DNA of 64,000 bases, from the NCBI RefSeq assembly GCF_900105995.1, contig NZ_LT629785.1, positions 2,108,001 to 2,172,000 of the forward strand, in the 5' to 3' direction. The DNA comes from Pseudomonas pohangensis (GTDB taxonomy: Bacteria > Pseudomonadota > Gammaproteobacteria > Pseudomonadales > Pseudomonadaceae). Shown piece after piece: positions 50,799-63,793 of this stretch. How positions within the stretch are numbered: the first letter of the stretch is position 1; the number at the start of each line of letters is the position of its first letter. Position numbers and translations under genes: made by a program. The notes beneath the pieces are model-generated. The model searched no databases and was not told the DNA's origin. It saw only the letters and a list, made by a program, of their open reading frames with translations.

Positions 50799-51445
50799 TG
50801 CCTGCAACCTGCAATGTCGTGGTGCTGATCTCGGGCTCCGGAAGCAACCTGCAGGCCCTGATCGACAGTACCGGCACAGACAACCCGGCCCGTATCCGCG
50901 CGGTCATTTCCAACCGTGCGGACGCCTACGGGCTGCAACGCGCAGAAGCGGCCGGCATTCCGACCCGCACCCTTGACCACAAACAATATGCCGACCGCGA
51001 AAGCTTTGATCAGGCCCTGATCGAGATCATCGACAGCTATGACGCCGAACTGGTGATACTGGCCGGGTTCATGCGCATCCTCAGCCCCGCTTTTGTCCGC
51101 CATTACCATGGCCGCCTGCTGAACATCCATCCGTCGCTGCTACCCAAGTACAAGGGCTTGCACACCCACCAGCGGGCGCTGCAGGCCAACGAGAAAGAAC
51201 ACGGCTGCAGCGTGCACTTCGTCACCGAGGAACTGGATGGCGGGCCGGTAGTGCTGCAGGCGGTCATCGCGATCCATAGCAGCGATACCCCTGAAAATCT
51301 TGCCCAACGCATTCATACTCAGGAACACCGGATTTACCCGCTGGCCATGCGCTGGTTTGCCGAGGGACGGCTGCAACTTGGTCAAGCCGGCGTCGAGCTG
51401 GATGGCCAGCCGCTCCCCGCCAACGGCCAGCAACTACCCAACTAG
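50798..51445 (+). CDS. purN: Phosphoribosylglycinamide formyltransferase
   Basis: A 215-residue GAR transformylase using 10-formyl-THF. Motifs are LISGSGSNLQALID (phosphate loop), AGFMRILSPAFV with NIHPSLLPKYKGLHTHQRAL containing the catalytic Asn-His, and a downstream aspartate in EELDGGPV. Coupled to purM; 9 bp ahead of the DUF3108 gene. Confidence 0.97.
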   Translation: MPATCNVVVLISGSGSNLQALIDSTGTDNPARIRAVISNRADAYGLQRAEAAGIPTRTLDHKQYADRESFDQALIEIIDSYDAELVILAGFMRILSPAFVRHYHGRLLNIHPSLLPKYKGLHTHQRALQANEKEHGCSVHFVTEELDGGPVVLQAVIAIHSSDTPENLAQRIHTQEHRIYPLAMRWFAEGRLQLGQAGVELDGQPLPANGQQLPN

Positions 51446-51454
51446 GAGAGACCC

Positions 51455-52171
51455 ATGCGTCGCGCGCTACTGCTCTGCCTCACCCTGTTCAGTTTTCCGG
51501 CCCTGGCTTTCGAGCTGGAGCCTTTCACCGCCAGTTACACCGCTGACTGGAAACAATTACCGATCAGCGGCAGTGCCGAGCGCAGCCTCAAGGCGCTGGA
51601 CAACGGCCGCTGGGAGCTCGACTTCGAGGCCTCGATGCTGATCGCCAGCCTCAACGAAAGCAGTATTTTCACCCTCGACAAGGGTACTTTCCTGCCACTC
51701 TCCTACCGCTATAGTCGCGGCGGCATTGGCAAGAGCAAGGAAATCAATCTGGATTTCGACTGGCAGCAGAAACAGGTCATGGGCACTTACCGTGACGAAT
51801 CGGTGCACCTGCCCCTCAACCGCGGCCTGCTCGACAAATCCACCTATCAGCTGGCGCTGCAACAGGACGTTGCAGACGGCAAAACCAGCATGACCTATCA
51901 GGTAGTGGATGGTGATGAGGTCGAAACCTACGATTTCCGCGTGCTGGGTGAAGAGCGGGTAAGAACCAAAGCCGGCCTGATCGATGCCATCAAGGTCGAA
52001 CGTGTACGTGATCCGACCAAAAGCTCACGCAAAACCATGTTCTGGCTGGCCAAGGACTGGAACTTCCTGCTGGTGCGTCTGCATCAGGTCGAGAAGGACG
52101 GCAAGGAATACCAGATCATGCTCAAGCAGGGCGAAGTGGCCGGTCGCCAGGTCAAGGGCAAAGCCGAATAA
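51455..52171 (+). CDS. DUF3108 exported protein
   Basis: A 238-residue protein with signal peptide MRRALLLCLTLFSFPALA. The mature part is beta-rich with the DUF3108 pattern FTASYTADWKQLPISGSAERSL and SRKTMFWLAKDWNFLLVRLHQ. It is probably periplasmic or surface-located with a lipocalin-like fold; function unknown. It is linked to purMN by a short gap, an arrangement conserved in Pseudomonas. Confidence 0.85.
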   Translation: MRRALLLCLTLFSFPALAFELEPFTASYTADWKQLPISGSAERSLKALDNGRWELDFEASMLIASLNESSIFTLDKGTFLPLSYRYSRGGIGKSKEINLDFDWQQKQVMGTYRDESVHLPLNRGLLDKSTYQLALQQDVADGKTSMTYQVVDGDEVETYDFRVLGEERVRTKAGLIDAIKVERVRDPTKSSRKTMFWLAKDWNFLLVRLHQVEKDGKEYQIMLKQGEVAGRQVKGKAE

Positions 52172-52200
52172 GCCCAGCCAGCGGCTCGGAAAAAACCGGT

Positions 52201-52280
52201 ACAACGAAAAAGGCGCTGCACAACCAAGTTGTGCAGCGCCTTTTTCGTTGTCTGGCCAGTCGTTTCAATAACTGGCCAGA
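52201..52280. terminator. Bidirectional terminator with 24-bp perfect stem plus second hairpin
   Basis: Arms at 52201-52224 and 52228-52251 are perfectly complementary (24 bp, loop CAA) with A5 and T5 runs inside the stem beside GGCGCTGC / GCAGCGCC. Immediately after, TCTGGCCAGT (52251-52260) pairs with ACTGGCCAGA (52271-52280). The pair separates two convergent genes. Confidence 0.88.
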
Positions 52281-52297
52281 TTCAGTTGCAAGAGCAA

Positions 52298-53077
52298 TCA
52301 GCGATCCTGCGGATTCTCCGGATCAAGCCCCTGAGCCTCGATGGCAAGCTCGGTGCCCAGGTCATTCAGGTCAATCACCGTGCGGGTCATGTAGAACTCG
52401 GCACCACCGTTGGGCCGGCCTTTGGACTGCAGCAATTGCTTGCGCACGAAGCGGTAGTTTTTATAGGCCGGCTCGAGATAGTCAGCGTTTTGCGGACGCC
52501 TCTCCAGCAGCACCTTGAAATTTTCATCAATTTTCTTGTCCAGCATCGGCAATTGAGCCGGGTCGATACTAAAAGGCGCTTTCTCGGCTTCATCCAGCGG
52601 ATAACGGCGTAGCTGATAGTCCATCAACAGGCTGGAGATGTCCTCGCCCTGATCGTTGAGCAATGTAACCGGCGATGGCGTCAAGGCCTCTTCTGCCTTG
52701 TATTGCTCACTCACTGCTGCCTGTATCTGCTTGTTCAGCTGCAGAATGCGCAGGACGCTCTCCGGGAAGATTTCCGAGTCGCGACGCTTGGTTTTCTCCA
52801 GTTTTTTGAAAATGGTGTTCATTTCCTCGTAGGCATCACGCATGGCCGGCGGGTTATCCACCTGGGTGATTTTGGTATCCATCACCACCAGCGCGCCGAA
52901 AGCGGCGGTCAGGCTTCGCTCATCCGGCGTACGATCCTTGGGGTTGAAGTAAACCATCGCACTGGCAGCAAACAGGTTGCTGTTGGTCCTGATCTCATTC
53001 AGGTGCTGAATGTTCGAAAGGTCCGCACGTGCAAAGGAACAGCAGAAGGCGAGAATCAGAAATAGCGCTGAGCGCAT
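52298..53077 (-). CDS. Exported protein of unknown function
   Basis: A 259-residue protein with signal peptide MRSALFLILAFCCSFARA. The rest is charged and helical, with NLFAASAMVYFNPKDRTPDERSL near the N-terminus and a C-terminal EFYMTRTVIDLNDLG. It has no cysteine-based or metal motif I can recognise. Predicted to be periplasmic. Convergent with the DUF3108 gene and divergent from the SDR gene. Confidence 0.7.
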   Translation of the reverse strand: MRSALFLILAFCCSFARADLSNIQHLNEIRTNSNLFAASAMVYFNPKDRTPDERSLTAAFGALVVMDTKITQVDNPPAMRDAYEEMNTIFKKLEKTKRRDSEIFPESVLRILQLNKQIQAAVSEQYKAEEALTPSPVTLLNDQGEDISSLLMDYQLRRYPLDEAEKAPFSIDPAQLPMLDKKIDENFKVLLERRPQNADYLEPAYKNYRFVRKQLLQSKGRPNGGAEFYMTRTVIDLNDLGTELAIEAQGLDPENPQDR

Positions 53078-53457
53078 AACGCGTAGCTCCCAATTTTGTT
53101 CTAGTTATTTGGTTACCCAGATACCCCGAAGGGCGTTCCCCCTGAGAAAGCGGGTTTGGTGCCCAAGAATAAAGCCGTCAAGCTTGAAGCGCTACCCCCA
53201 TTAACAATTGGCGCCAATCAAGTGACGGAATGCATCCGGAAGACAAGCGCAAACTGCTTGTAACCGGCGCCTTTATCCGTCGACCGGCTTTCTCGAGGTT
53301 GGTTCTTATGCCACCCCGGGTGCACTGCAACGGCACGCACAGCCGTGCCTTCCAGTTCAAGACCTGGGCATTCAGCCGGATAAATGCGCAAGCCTTAGCA
53401 CAATACCTTCAAAGCGTATATTGTAAGTGCCTACAGTTTTTTCCAGGAGCAGCAACC
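53078..53457. other. Divergent intergenic region with SDR promoter
   Basis: No gene is apparent in these 380 bp. A good sigma70-like promoter for the rightward SDR gene is visible: TTAGCA at 53395-53400, 16-bp spacer, TATATT at 53417-53422. Confidence 0.55.
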
Positions 53458-54285
53458 TTGGCCATTCCCCAATTGCAAGGCAAACAGGTTCTCATCACCG
53501 GCGCCGCCTCCGGCATCGGCCGTGCCTCGGTACTGGCCTTTGCCCGCCAGGGTGCCAACATCATTGCCAGCGATCTGCACCTGGACTCCCTGCAGGGCCT
53601 GCAGCAGGAAGTACAGGCCCTTGGCGTCGACTGCCTGATCTACGCAGTTGATGTCAGTGACAACAACGCCATGGCCGCTTTTGCCAAAGAAGTGCAGCAG
53701 CAGGTTGGCGCTCCGGATGTGCTGTTCAACAATGCCGGTATTGCCTATATGGGCAAGTTCCTCGACAGCGGGCTGGAGCAGTGGCAGCGCATCATCAACG
53801 TCAACCTGATGGGTGTGGTACACGGTTGCTACCATTTCCTCCCGTTGATGCTGGCCGCCGGCGGGCCACGCCAGGTGGTCAATGTGTCGTCCACCGCCAG
53901 CTATGCCCCGTCACCATCCATGGCTTCCTATGCGGCGTCCAAATTCGCCGTTGCCGGCTTCTGCGATGTGCTGCGCATGGAGTTGCACGGCAGCCAGATC
54001 GGCGTCACCGATGTCTGCCCAGGGGTAATCAACACCGCGATCACCGCCAGCGGTGCTGCGCCTTCCATGCAGGGCGAGCAAATCCAGCGCCTGCAGGCCT
54101 ATTACATCAAGGAAGGCTGTTCGCCGGACGTGGTAGCCAATGACGTGGTCAATGCCGTCATGGCCGGCAAGACCCTGGTCCTGACTGGCCCCTACTCGCG
54201 CCTGCTCTACCATCTCAAGCGGGTCTCGCGGCGCCTGCTGTTCAGGCTCACGGTGAAAACCGCACCGAAGCTGGGCTACCTCTGA
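53458..54285 (+). CDS. Short-chain dehydrogenase/reductase
   Basis: A 275-residue classical SDR. The cofactor motif is ITGAASGIGRAS (about residues 13-24), followed by NNAGIAYMGK, the serine in NVSSTASYAP and YAASKFAVAG. An arginine-rich C-terminus (LKRVSRRLLFRL) may touch membrane. The start is TTG at 53458, chosen because CAGGAGC lies eight bases upstream and the SDR fold starts right after; no ATG is available before TGAASGIG. Substrate unknown. Confidence 0.85.
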   Translation: MAIPQLQGKQVLITGAASGIGRASVLAFARQGANIIASDLHLDSLQGLQQEVQALGVDCLIYAVDVSDNNAMAAFAKEVQQQVGAPDVLFNNAGIAYMGKFLDSGLEQWQRIINVNLMGVVHGCYHFLPLMLAAGGPRQVVNVSSTASYAPSPSMASYAASKFAVAGFCDVLRMELHGSQIGVTDVCPGVINTAITASGAAPSMQGEQIQRLQAYYIKEGCSPDVVANDVVNAVMAGKTLVLTGPYSRLLYHLKRVSRRLLFRLTVKTAPKLGYL

Positions 54286-54313
54286 AAAAGCCGGCGGGTG
54301 CTGAAGCAGCGGC

Positions 54314-54706
54314 CTAGTCGCTGCGTTTGGCCGACAACAGTTCGATCTTGTAACCGTCCGGGTCTTCGACAAAGGCCAGGATGGTACTGCCGTGTTTCAT
54401 CGGCCCCGGCTCCCGGGTGATCTTGCCACCCAACTGGCGAATGCCTTCACAGGCCTTGTAGACATCCTCGACTTCCAGGGCGACGTGCCCATAGCCGGTG
54501 CCCTGCTCGTACTGATCGACACCCCAGTTGTAGGTCAGTTCGAGCACGCTGTTGTGTGCCTCGTCGCCATAGCCGACAAATGCCAGAGTGAACTGACCGT
54601 CCGGATAGTCATTGCGGCGCAGCAGGGTCATGCCCAGCACCTCGGTATAAAAGGCGATGGAACGGTCCATATCGCCGACGCGCAGCATGGTGTGCAGGAT
54701 TCGCAT
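54314..54706 (-). CDS. gloA: Lactoylglutathione lyase (glyoxalase I)
   Basis: A 130-residue glyoxalase I, which isomerises the methylglyoxal-glutathione adduct. The metal ligands fall in MRILHTMLRVGDMDRS (His5), SVLELTYN (Glu), GYGHVALEVEDV (His) and KIELLS (Glu). The short form without a long insert suggests a nickel-dependent enzyme. It is convergent with the SDR gene. Confidence 0.96.
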   Translation of the reverse strand: MRILHTMLRVGDMDRSIAFYTEVLGMTLLRRNDYPDGQFTLAFVGYGDEAHNSVLELTYNWGVDQYEQGTGYGHVALEVEDVYKACEGIRQLGGKITREPGPMKHGSTILAFVEDPDGYKIELLSAKRSD

Positions 54707-54932
54707 GGGGCACCTCGAAAGTTCGTGAGCAGTCCCGCATTGTGCCGCCTGCCAGCACGATTAGCCATTTCCGCAGCCAGCACCACGCTGAAATTGACCC
54801 ATGTCAGGCTTTGCCCAGTTAGCTGACCGACAAAGGATTCCAGCGGAAAAATCGCCCTAGAATCGAATGACAAATTCTCCTTCGGCCAACCTTGTGCGTG
54901 GTTGAACCGGTGCTTTCACTGCAGGAACTGTC

Positions 54933-58539
<3,607 letters not shown>

Positions 58540-58547
<8 letters not shown>

Positions 58548-59550
58548 TTTATCCACCAGCTATCTCGGACTGCAGCTGAAAAATCCGCTGGTGCCCTCCT
58601 CCAGCCCGCTCAGCTACAAGCTTGACGCCTTGCTGCATCTGGAGGACGCCGGCGCGGCGGCAATTGTCATGCACTCGCTGTTCGAGGAGGACGTACGCAA
58701 CGAAGAGCAGATGCTCGATCGCTTTCTGATCAACCCCGATGCGTTTGGCGAGTCCTCCGGGCACTTGCCGCGACACGCCAACTACCAGAGCAAACTCGAC
58801 GCCTACCTGGAGCAGATCAGCCTGCTCAAGCAGCGCCTGTCCATCCCGCTGGTGGCCAGCCTGAATGGCACTACAACCGGTGGCTGGCTGCAGCTGGGCA
58901 AGGAAATCCAGGATGCCGGCGCCGATGCGCTGGAGCTCAACAGCTGGTTCGTGCCTACCGACCCGCATATCAGCAGCAGCGCCCAGGAAGAACAGTATCT
59001 GGCGCTGCTGCGCGAGCTGAAGGCGGTGGTGTGCATTCCCGTGTGCATGAAGCTGAGCCCGTTCTTCAGCTCCCTGCCGCACTTCGTCTGTCAGGCGGAA
59101 GCGGCCGGTGCTGCCGGCGTATCGCTGTTCAACCGGTTTTTCCAGCCGGATATCGACCTCGAACACCTGCGCATCATTGATCATGCCCAGCTGACCAGCT
59201 CTGCCGATACCATGCTGGCGATGCGCTGGATCGCCATCCTGCGTGGCCGCAGCGGTCTCAGTCTGGCCGCCACCGGCGGCGTGCACCAGCCGGCAGACGC
59301 GCTGAAGATGCTGCTTGCCGGCGCCGACGTGGTGCATATGGCCAGCGCCCTGCTGCAACGCGGCCCACAGGCCCTGCGCGAGGTACTCGAGGGTATGCAT
59401 GACTGGATGGAACAGCATGAGTACGACTCGGTCGGGCAGCTCAAGGGCGCCATGAGCCAGCAAAACCTGCCGGATCCGGGCGGGTTTGCGCGGGCAGCCT
59501 ATCTGAATGCGCTGAACTCCTTCAGCCCGCCGGCCGGAGTGCGCTATTAG
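58540..59550 (+). CDS. Dihydroorotate dehydrogenase-like flavoprotein
   Basis: A 336-residue TIM-barrel flavoprotein (MPDLSTSYLGLQLKNPLVPSS) related to dihydroorotate and dihydropyrimidine dehydrogenases. FMN-contact segments are visible (LVASLNGTTTGGW, KLSPFF, LAATGGVHQPADALKMLLAGADVVHMASAL). It lacks the CxxC clusters of electron-transfer partners. It starts inside the last codons of nifJ, which suggests a shared function with that oxidoreductase. The rest of the pyrimidine pathway lies elsewhere, so it is probably not the housekeeping PyrD. Confidence 0.88.
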
Positions 59551-59876
59551 GGCGCAGCAAGCGCCCGGGTCGCACAGCGCTGTCTCTCTCAGCACGCTGC
59601 CGGCCTGCCCGGCGGCGGCAGCGCAACGCACCCCGAAAGAGTCGCCCAAGGCCGCCAGCTGCGGCTGCGCGAGCAACCGTCGGCTCGTATCTACTGCCGA
59701 TTTATCAACAAGATAGCTGCACTTTGCGGAATTTCGGGCCAGACCCTACAGACCGACAAACGGACTGATCAGTGGCCCTTACTTTTATCCGCCGCATGGG
59801 TGAAAATGCGCGCCCTTCTGGTTTTACCGGCGCCAATCTGCTGCTTGGCTCTGCCTGTCACTTCCCGGATACCCTG

Positions 59877-61913
59877 ATGCCCCGTGCCCCCAAGCCCACC
59901 CCTGTAGAATCATCGCTGAGCTTTGGAGAGTTGCTTCCCGCCCTGAAAGACCGCACCCAGTGGGCGCTGCGCTCTACCGGCGAGCTGACGGTTGGCCTGG
60001 CGCGCATCATCAAGTCTCTCGGCCCGCTGATCGACCTGCTCAACAGCAACGAGGACATCAACGAAGCCCAGCTGCATGCCGTACTCGACAACCTGTTCGA
60101 CAGCATTGCCCAGCACCCGCTGGTGGGCCAGCTACGGGTGCTCACCGAACGCATGCGCGAACGGCGCATGTTGCCCAACGAAAGCACCACCGAAGACCTG
60201 ATCCGTTTTCTCGTCGACCAGGTGCACAAGCGCAGCCTGATCAACATTCCCAAGGAAGTTACCGAGGAATTCTGGCGTTTCTTCGACGAACTGATGAGCG
60301 AGCCGGAGTTGCGCGGCCTCGGCGAAGTCAGTCTGGACGTGGTGCGCATCCTGGTCAGTGCCTATGAGCCCTTGCTGGTATCGCTGATCAACCAGCTCAA
60401 GGCCCTGCGCAAGGTCAACGACCGCAAGCTGCGCGACATTGCCCTGAGCGCCCGCGTGGTGCGCGATGACCTGCTGATCTTCCGCCGGCAGATCCGTGCC
60501 CTGCGTTTTGTCCGGCAGTTCTTCGAAGTCGATCCGGAAGACCTCCAGGGCCAGGCCGAAGTGGTTGCGCAGATGGTCCGCGAGTTCGGCCCGCTGTTTA
60601 TCAAGATGGCCCAGGTAGCGGCCTCCAATTCGGACTTCCTGCCGCAGGAAATGGCTGATGCGCTGGCAGTGTTCCGCGAGGACGTCGATCCGATGACGCC
60701 ATCGGAAGTGGAACAGGCGTTCATCGAGTGCTTCGGCGAATCGCCGCGCGACCGCTATTTCGGTTTCGACGCCAGCAAACCGCTGAAATCCGGCTCGATT
60801 GCCTCGGTCTATCTGGCGCAGAAGCCGATGAAGCCCACGCGCAAGGGCCAGCGCCATCTGGTGCCGGTGGTGGTCAAGGTCGGCCGGCACAACCTGGCGC
60901 GGGAATTCCTCATCGGCAAAACCGTGATCAAACTGGCCATCGTCAGCAGTCACTACTGGGCGCCGCACTCCAAGCTGGCACCCTTCTTCAACTCCTGGCT
61001 GGACCAGATCGACGTGTTTGTCGAAGGTTTCAACTGCGAACTGGACTTCGAAGCCGAAGCGCAGAACCAGACGCGTTTTGCCCGGCGCATCCGCCCAGGC
61101 GATGACTGGTATGTGCCGGAAGTGTTCGTCAGTTCACGGCGCATCATCGAAATGGAACTGGTGGACAACGCCCAGTGCCTGTCCAGCGCGTTCCAGATCG
61201 GCTCGCCGCTGCGGCGCAAGAAGATCCGGCGCAAGGTCGGCCGCTCCTTCCTGCAGGCCATGCTCACCCAGATGCTGGTCTATCGGGAATTCCATGGCGA
61301 CCTGCACGCCGGCAATGTGCTGGTGGACCCGGCCGGCAAGCTGCATTTCATCGACTGGGGCAATACCGTGCCGCTGGAAGGTATCTGGAAGCCGGCACTG
61401 CGCTATCTGCAGGGCGTGCTGTCCGGCGATAGTGATGCGGTGGTGACTGCCGTGATCGAGATGAGCGTGGCCGGCAATGTCAGCGCCAAGGAGCGCAAGG
61501 AAATCGAAGCCAGCGTGATCAAGGCCTTTGCCGCTTCGGACATGACGCCACTTGGCTACGACTTTGCCCGCACACTCTATGAAGAAGGCACTGAAGGATT
61601 AATCGAGCGCGTTGACCTGGCCATGCGTCTGGCCAGCGGCTTCACTCGTCAGGGCCTGATAATCAAGGGTGAATACATGCATCTGTCACGCTCGGTGACG
61701 GCCATGATCGGCTCGTACATGGCGATCTACAGCGGGCTGCCGCGCAGTGCGATGGTGCTGGATGCACTGGAAGTGAGCTGGCGCTTTCCGCTGTCGATTG
61801 GCCGTCTCGGCTTCGACACGGCACGCAAGCGTGTGCTGCAGCACCTTCTCGGCATGGCAGCGAACAAGAAGATGCTGGCCCTGTTGCCGCAGGCTGAACT
61901 CCCAACCGACTGA
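59877..61913 (+). CDS. ABC1/UbiB-type atypical kinase
   Basis: A 678-residue protein from ATG 59877; in-frame starts at 59772 (GTG) and 59796 (ATG) are possible and no site has a clear ribosome-binding sequence. The first about 240 residues are helical. The ABC1 domain follows with KxGQ-like KMAQVAAS, an A-rich loop replaced by SGSIASVYLAQ, VVVKVGR (lysine), MELVDN, and the catalytic loop GDLHAGNVLVD with HFIDWGN. UbiB kin support ubiquinone synthesis, but this is longer than UbiB and stands alone, so the role is open. Confidence 0.88.
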   Translation: MPRAPKPTPVESSLSFGELLPALKDRTQWALRSTGELTVGLARIIKSLGPLIDLLNSNEDINEAQLHAVLDNLFDSIAQHPLVGQLRVLTERMRERRMLPNESTTEDLIRFLVDQVHKRSLINIPKEVTEEFWRFFDELMSEPELRGLGEVSLDVVRILVSAYEPLLVSLINQLKALRKVNDRKLRDIALSARVVRDDLLIFRRQIRALRFVRQFFEVDPEDLQGQAEVVAQMVREFGPLFIKMAQVAASNSDFLPQEMADALAVFREDVDPMTPSEVEQAFIECFGESPRDRYFGFDASKPLKSGSIASVYLAQKPMKPTRKGQRHLVPVVVKVGRHNLAREFLIGKTVIKLAIVSSHYWAPHSKLAPFFNSWLDQIDVFVEGFNCELDFEAEAQNQTRFARRIRPGDDWYVPEVFVSSRRIIEMELVDNAQCLSSAFQIGSPLRRKKIRRKVGRSFLQAMLTQMLVYREFHGDLHAGNVLVDPAGKLHFIDWGNTVPLEGIWKPALRYLQGVLSGDSDAVVTAVIEMSVAGNVSAKERKEIEASVIKAFAASDMTPLGYDFARTLYEEGTEGLIERVDLAMRLASGFTRQGLIIKGEYMHLSRSVTAMIGSYMAIYSGLPRSAMVLDALEVSWRFPLSIGRLGFDTARKRVLQHLLGMAANKKMLALLPQAELPTD

Positions 61914-62045
61914 CCATCCGCCTGTGCACAACGACTATCGATCAGAGGTAAAGTTTGACCCAAATCAGCTGCAGGCTGGCTGCGACTGGTTAGCCTGCAC
62001 CATTACTTCCCGGCCCAAGGCTGTTTCTCAATGAGGACAAGTACC

Positions 62046-62255
62046 ATGCGTAAAATAATTCTGGCCACCTGCTGCCTGCTCAGCCTGGCAGGCTGCTCAA
62101 GCGAATACATCGTTGCTACCAAGGATGGCCAGCTGATCACTACCAGTGACGAGCCAAAACTGGATAAAAATACCGGCATGTACGAGTTTGAAGACAGCGA
62201 AGGGCGTGAACAGCAGATCCAGAAGGACTCGGTAACGCAGATTCTCGAACGCTGA
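62046..62255 (+). CDS. YgdI/YgdR-family small lipoprotein
   Basis: A 69-residue lipoprotein with signal peptide MRKIILATCCLLSLAGC (lipobox LAGC) and an SH3-like domain (YIVATKDGQLITTSDEPKLD, KDSVTQILER) typical of YgdI/YgdR. The second ATG at 62046 gives a normal signal peptide; the upstream ATG adds five residues. Function unknown. Confidence 0.9.
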   Translation: MRKIILATCCLLSLAGCSSEYIVATKDGQLITTSDEPKLDKNTGMYEFEDSEGREQQIQKDSVTQILER

Positions 62256-62287
62256 ACCCCCCGCAAGAAGCAATGCCGGATCCAGAC

Positions 62288-62317
62288 GAAAACGCCCTGC
62301 AAGTGCAGGGCGTTTTC
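62288..62317. terminator. Bidirectional terminator between the small lipoprotein gene and argG
   Basis: Perfect 14-bp inverted repeat GAAAACGCCCTGCA / TGCAGGGCGTTTTC separated by two bases. Confidence 0.9.
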
Positions 62318-62336
62318 AGTTCGGCAATACCACCAC

Positions 62337-63554
62337 TCAGAACAGCTTGCGGCCCTTGATCGCCGCGATGCGCATGCGCAACGCATTGAGCTTGATGAAG
62401 CCGCCGGCATCGACCTGATCGTAGGCGCCGCCATCTTCCTCGAAGGTCGCAATACCCGAATCGAACAGCGAGTCATCGGACTTGCGGCCGGTGACGATGA
62501 CATTGCCCTTGTACAGCTTGAGCCGCACCACGCCATTCACGTTGGCCTGCGAGGCGTCGATCATCTGCTGCAGCATCAGACGCTCAGGACTCCACCAGAA
62601 GCCGTTGTAGATCATGCTGGCGTACTTGGGCATCAGTTCGTCTTTCAGATGTGCCACTTCGCGGTCGAGGGTGATCGACTCGATGGCACGGTGTGCCTTG
62701 AGCATGATGCTGCCGCCGGGGGTCTCGTAGCAGCCACGCGACTTCATGCCGACATAGCGGTTCTCGACGATATCCAGACGACCGATGCCGTTCAGTCCGC
62801 CGATGCGGTTCAGTTCGGTCAATACCGTGGCCGGACTCATCTCCACACCGTCGATGGCAACGATATCGCCCTTGCGATAGGTCAGCTCGATCCAGGTCGG
62901 AACGTCAGGCGCCTTTTGCGGGCAGACGGTCCACTTCCACATGTCTTCTTCGTGCTCGGTCCAGGTGTCTTCCAGCGGGCCGCCTTCGTAGGAGATGTGC
63001 AGCAGGTTGGCGTCCATGGAGTACGGCGATTTCTTCTTGCCGTGGCGCTCGATCGGGATGCCGTGGGTTTCGGCATAGTCCATCAGCTTCTCGCGCGACA
63101 GCAGGTCCCACTCGCGCCAGGGCGCAATCACCTTGACGCCCGGCTTGAGGGCATAGGCGCCCAGCTCGAAACGCACCTGGTCGTTACCCTTGCCGGTCGC
63201 ACCGTGGGAGATCGCATCGGCGCCGGTTTCATTGGCGATTTCGATCAGGCGCTTGGCAATCAGCGGACGGGCAATCGACGTGCCCAGCAGGTATTCACCT
63301 TCGTAAATGGTATTGGCACGGAACATCGGGAATACGAAGTCACGCACGAACTCTTCACGCAGGTCATCAATGTAGATTTCCTTGACGCCCATGGCCTTGG
63401 CCTTGGCGCGCGCCGGCTCGACTTCTTCGCCCTGACCCAGGTCCGCGGTAAAAGTCACCACTTCGCAGTGGTATTCGTCTTGCAGCCACTTGAGGATTAC
63501 CGAGGTATCCAGACCACCGGAATACGCCAGGACAACCTTTTTTACGTCCGTCAT
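62337..63554 (-). CDS. argG: Argininosuccinate synthase
   Basis: A 405-residue enzyme ligating citrulline and aspartate with ATP in arginine synthesis. The PP-loop is VVLAYSGGLDTSVILKWL (residues about 7-24), followed by FTADLGQGEE, ATGKGNDQVRFELG and MKSRGCYETPGG. Divergent from pyrC. Confidence 0.98.
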   Translation of the reverse strand: MTDVKKVVLAYSGGLDTSVILKWLQDEYHCEVVTFTADLGQGEEVEPARAKAKAMGVKEIYIDDLREEFVRDFVFPMFRANTIYEGEYLLGTSIARPLIAKRLIEIANETGADAISHGATGKGNDQVRFELGAYALKPGVKVIAPWREWDLLSREKLMDYAETHGIPIERHGKKKSPYSMDANLLHISYEGGPLEDTWTEHEEDMWKWTVCPQKAPDVPTWIELTYRKGDIVAIDGVEMSPATVLTELNRIGGLNGIGRLDIVENRYVGMKSRGCYETPGGSIMLKAHRAIESITLDREVAHLKDELMPKYASMIYNGFWWSPERLMLQQMIDASQANVNGVVRLKLYKGNVIVTGRKSDDSLFDSGIATFEEDGGAYDQVDAGGFIKLNALRMRIAAIKGRKLF

Positions 63555-63793
63555 TGCTTTACTCCACGCGCTTGTACGGCAAAGCCGGTAATTCTACCGG
63601 CCGCGACGGCCGATTTACAGTAGCCAGACTGCGCATGGCGACCAAGCACCCGCATATATCGGTATAGACCTGCAGTTTTCCGTGGTTTCAGCCGGATCAG
63701 CGGGGCATCTGCCTGCTGGCACAGCAGTCGGGATGCCGCTGCAGCGCTTTTCCGGTAGCATGCACGGCCAGATTTCCCGCCTGGAAACACCCC

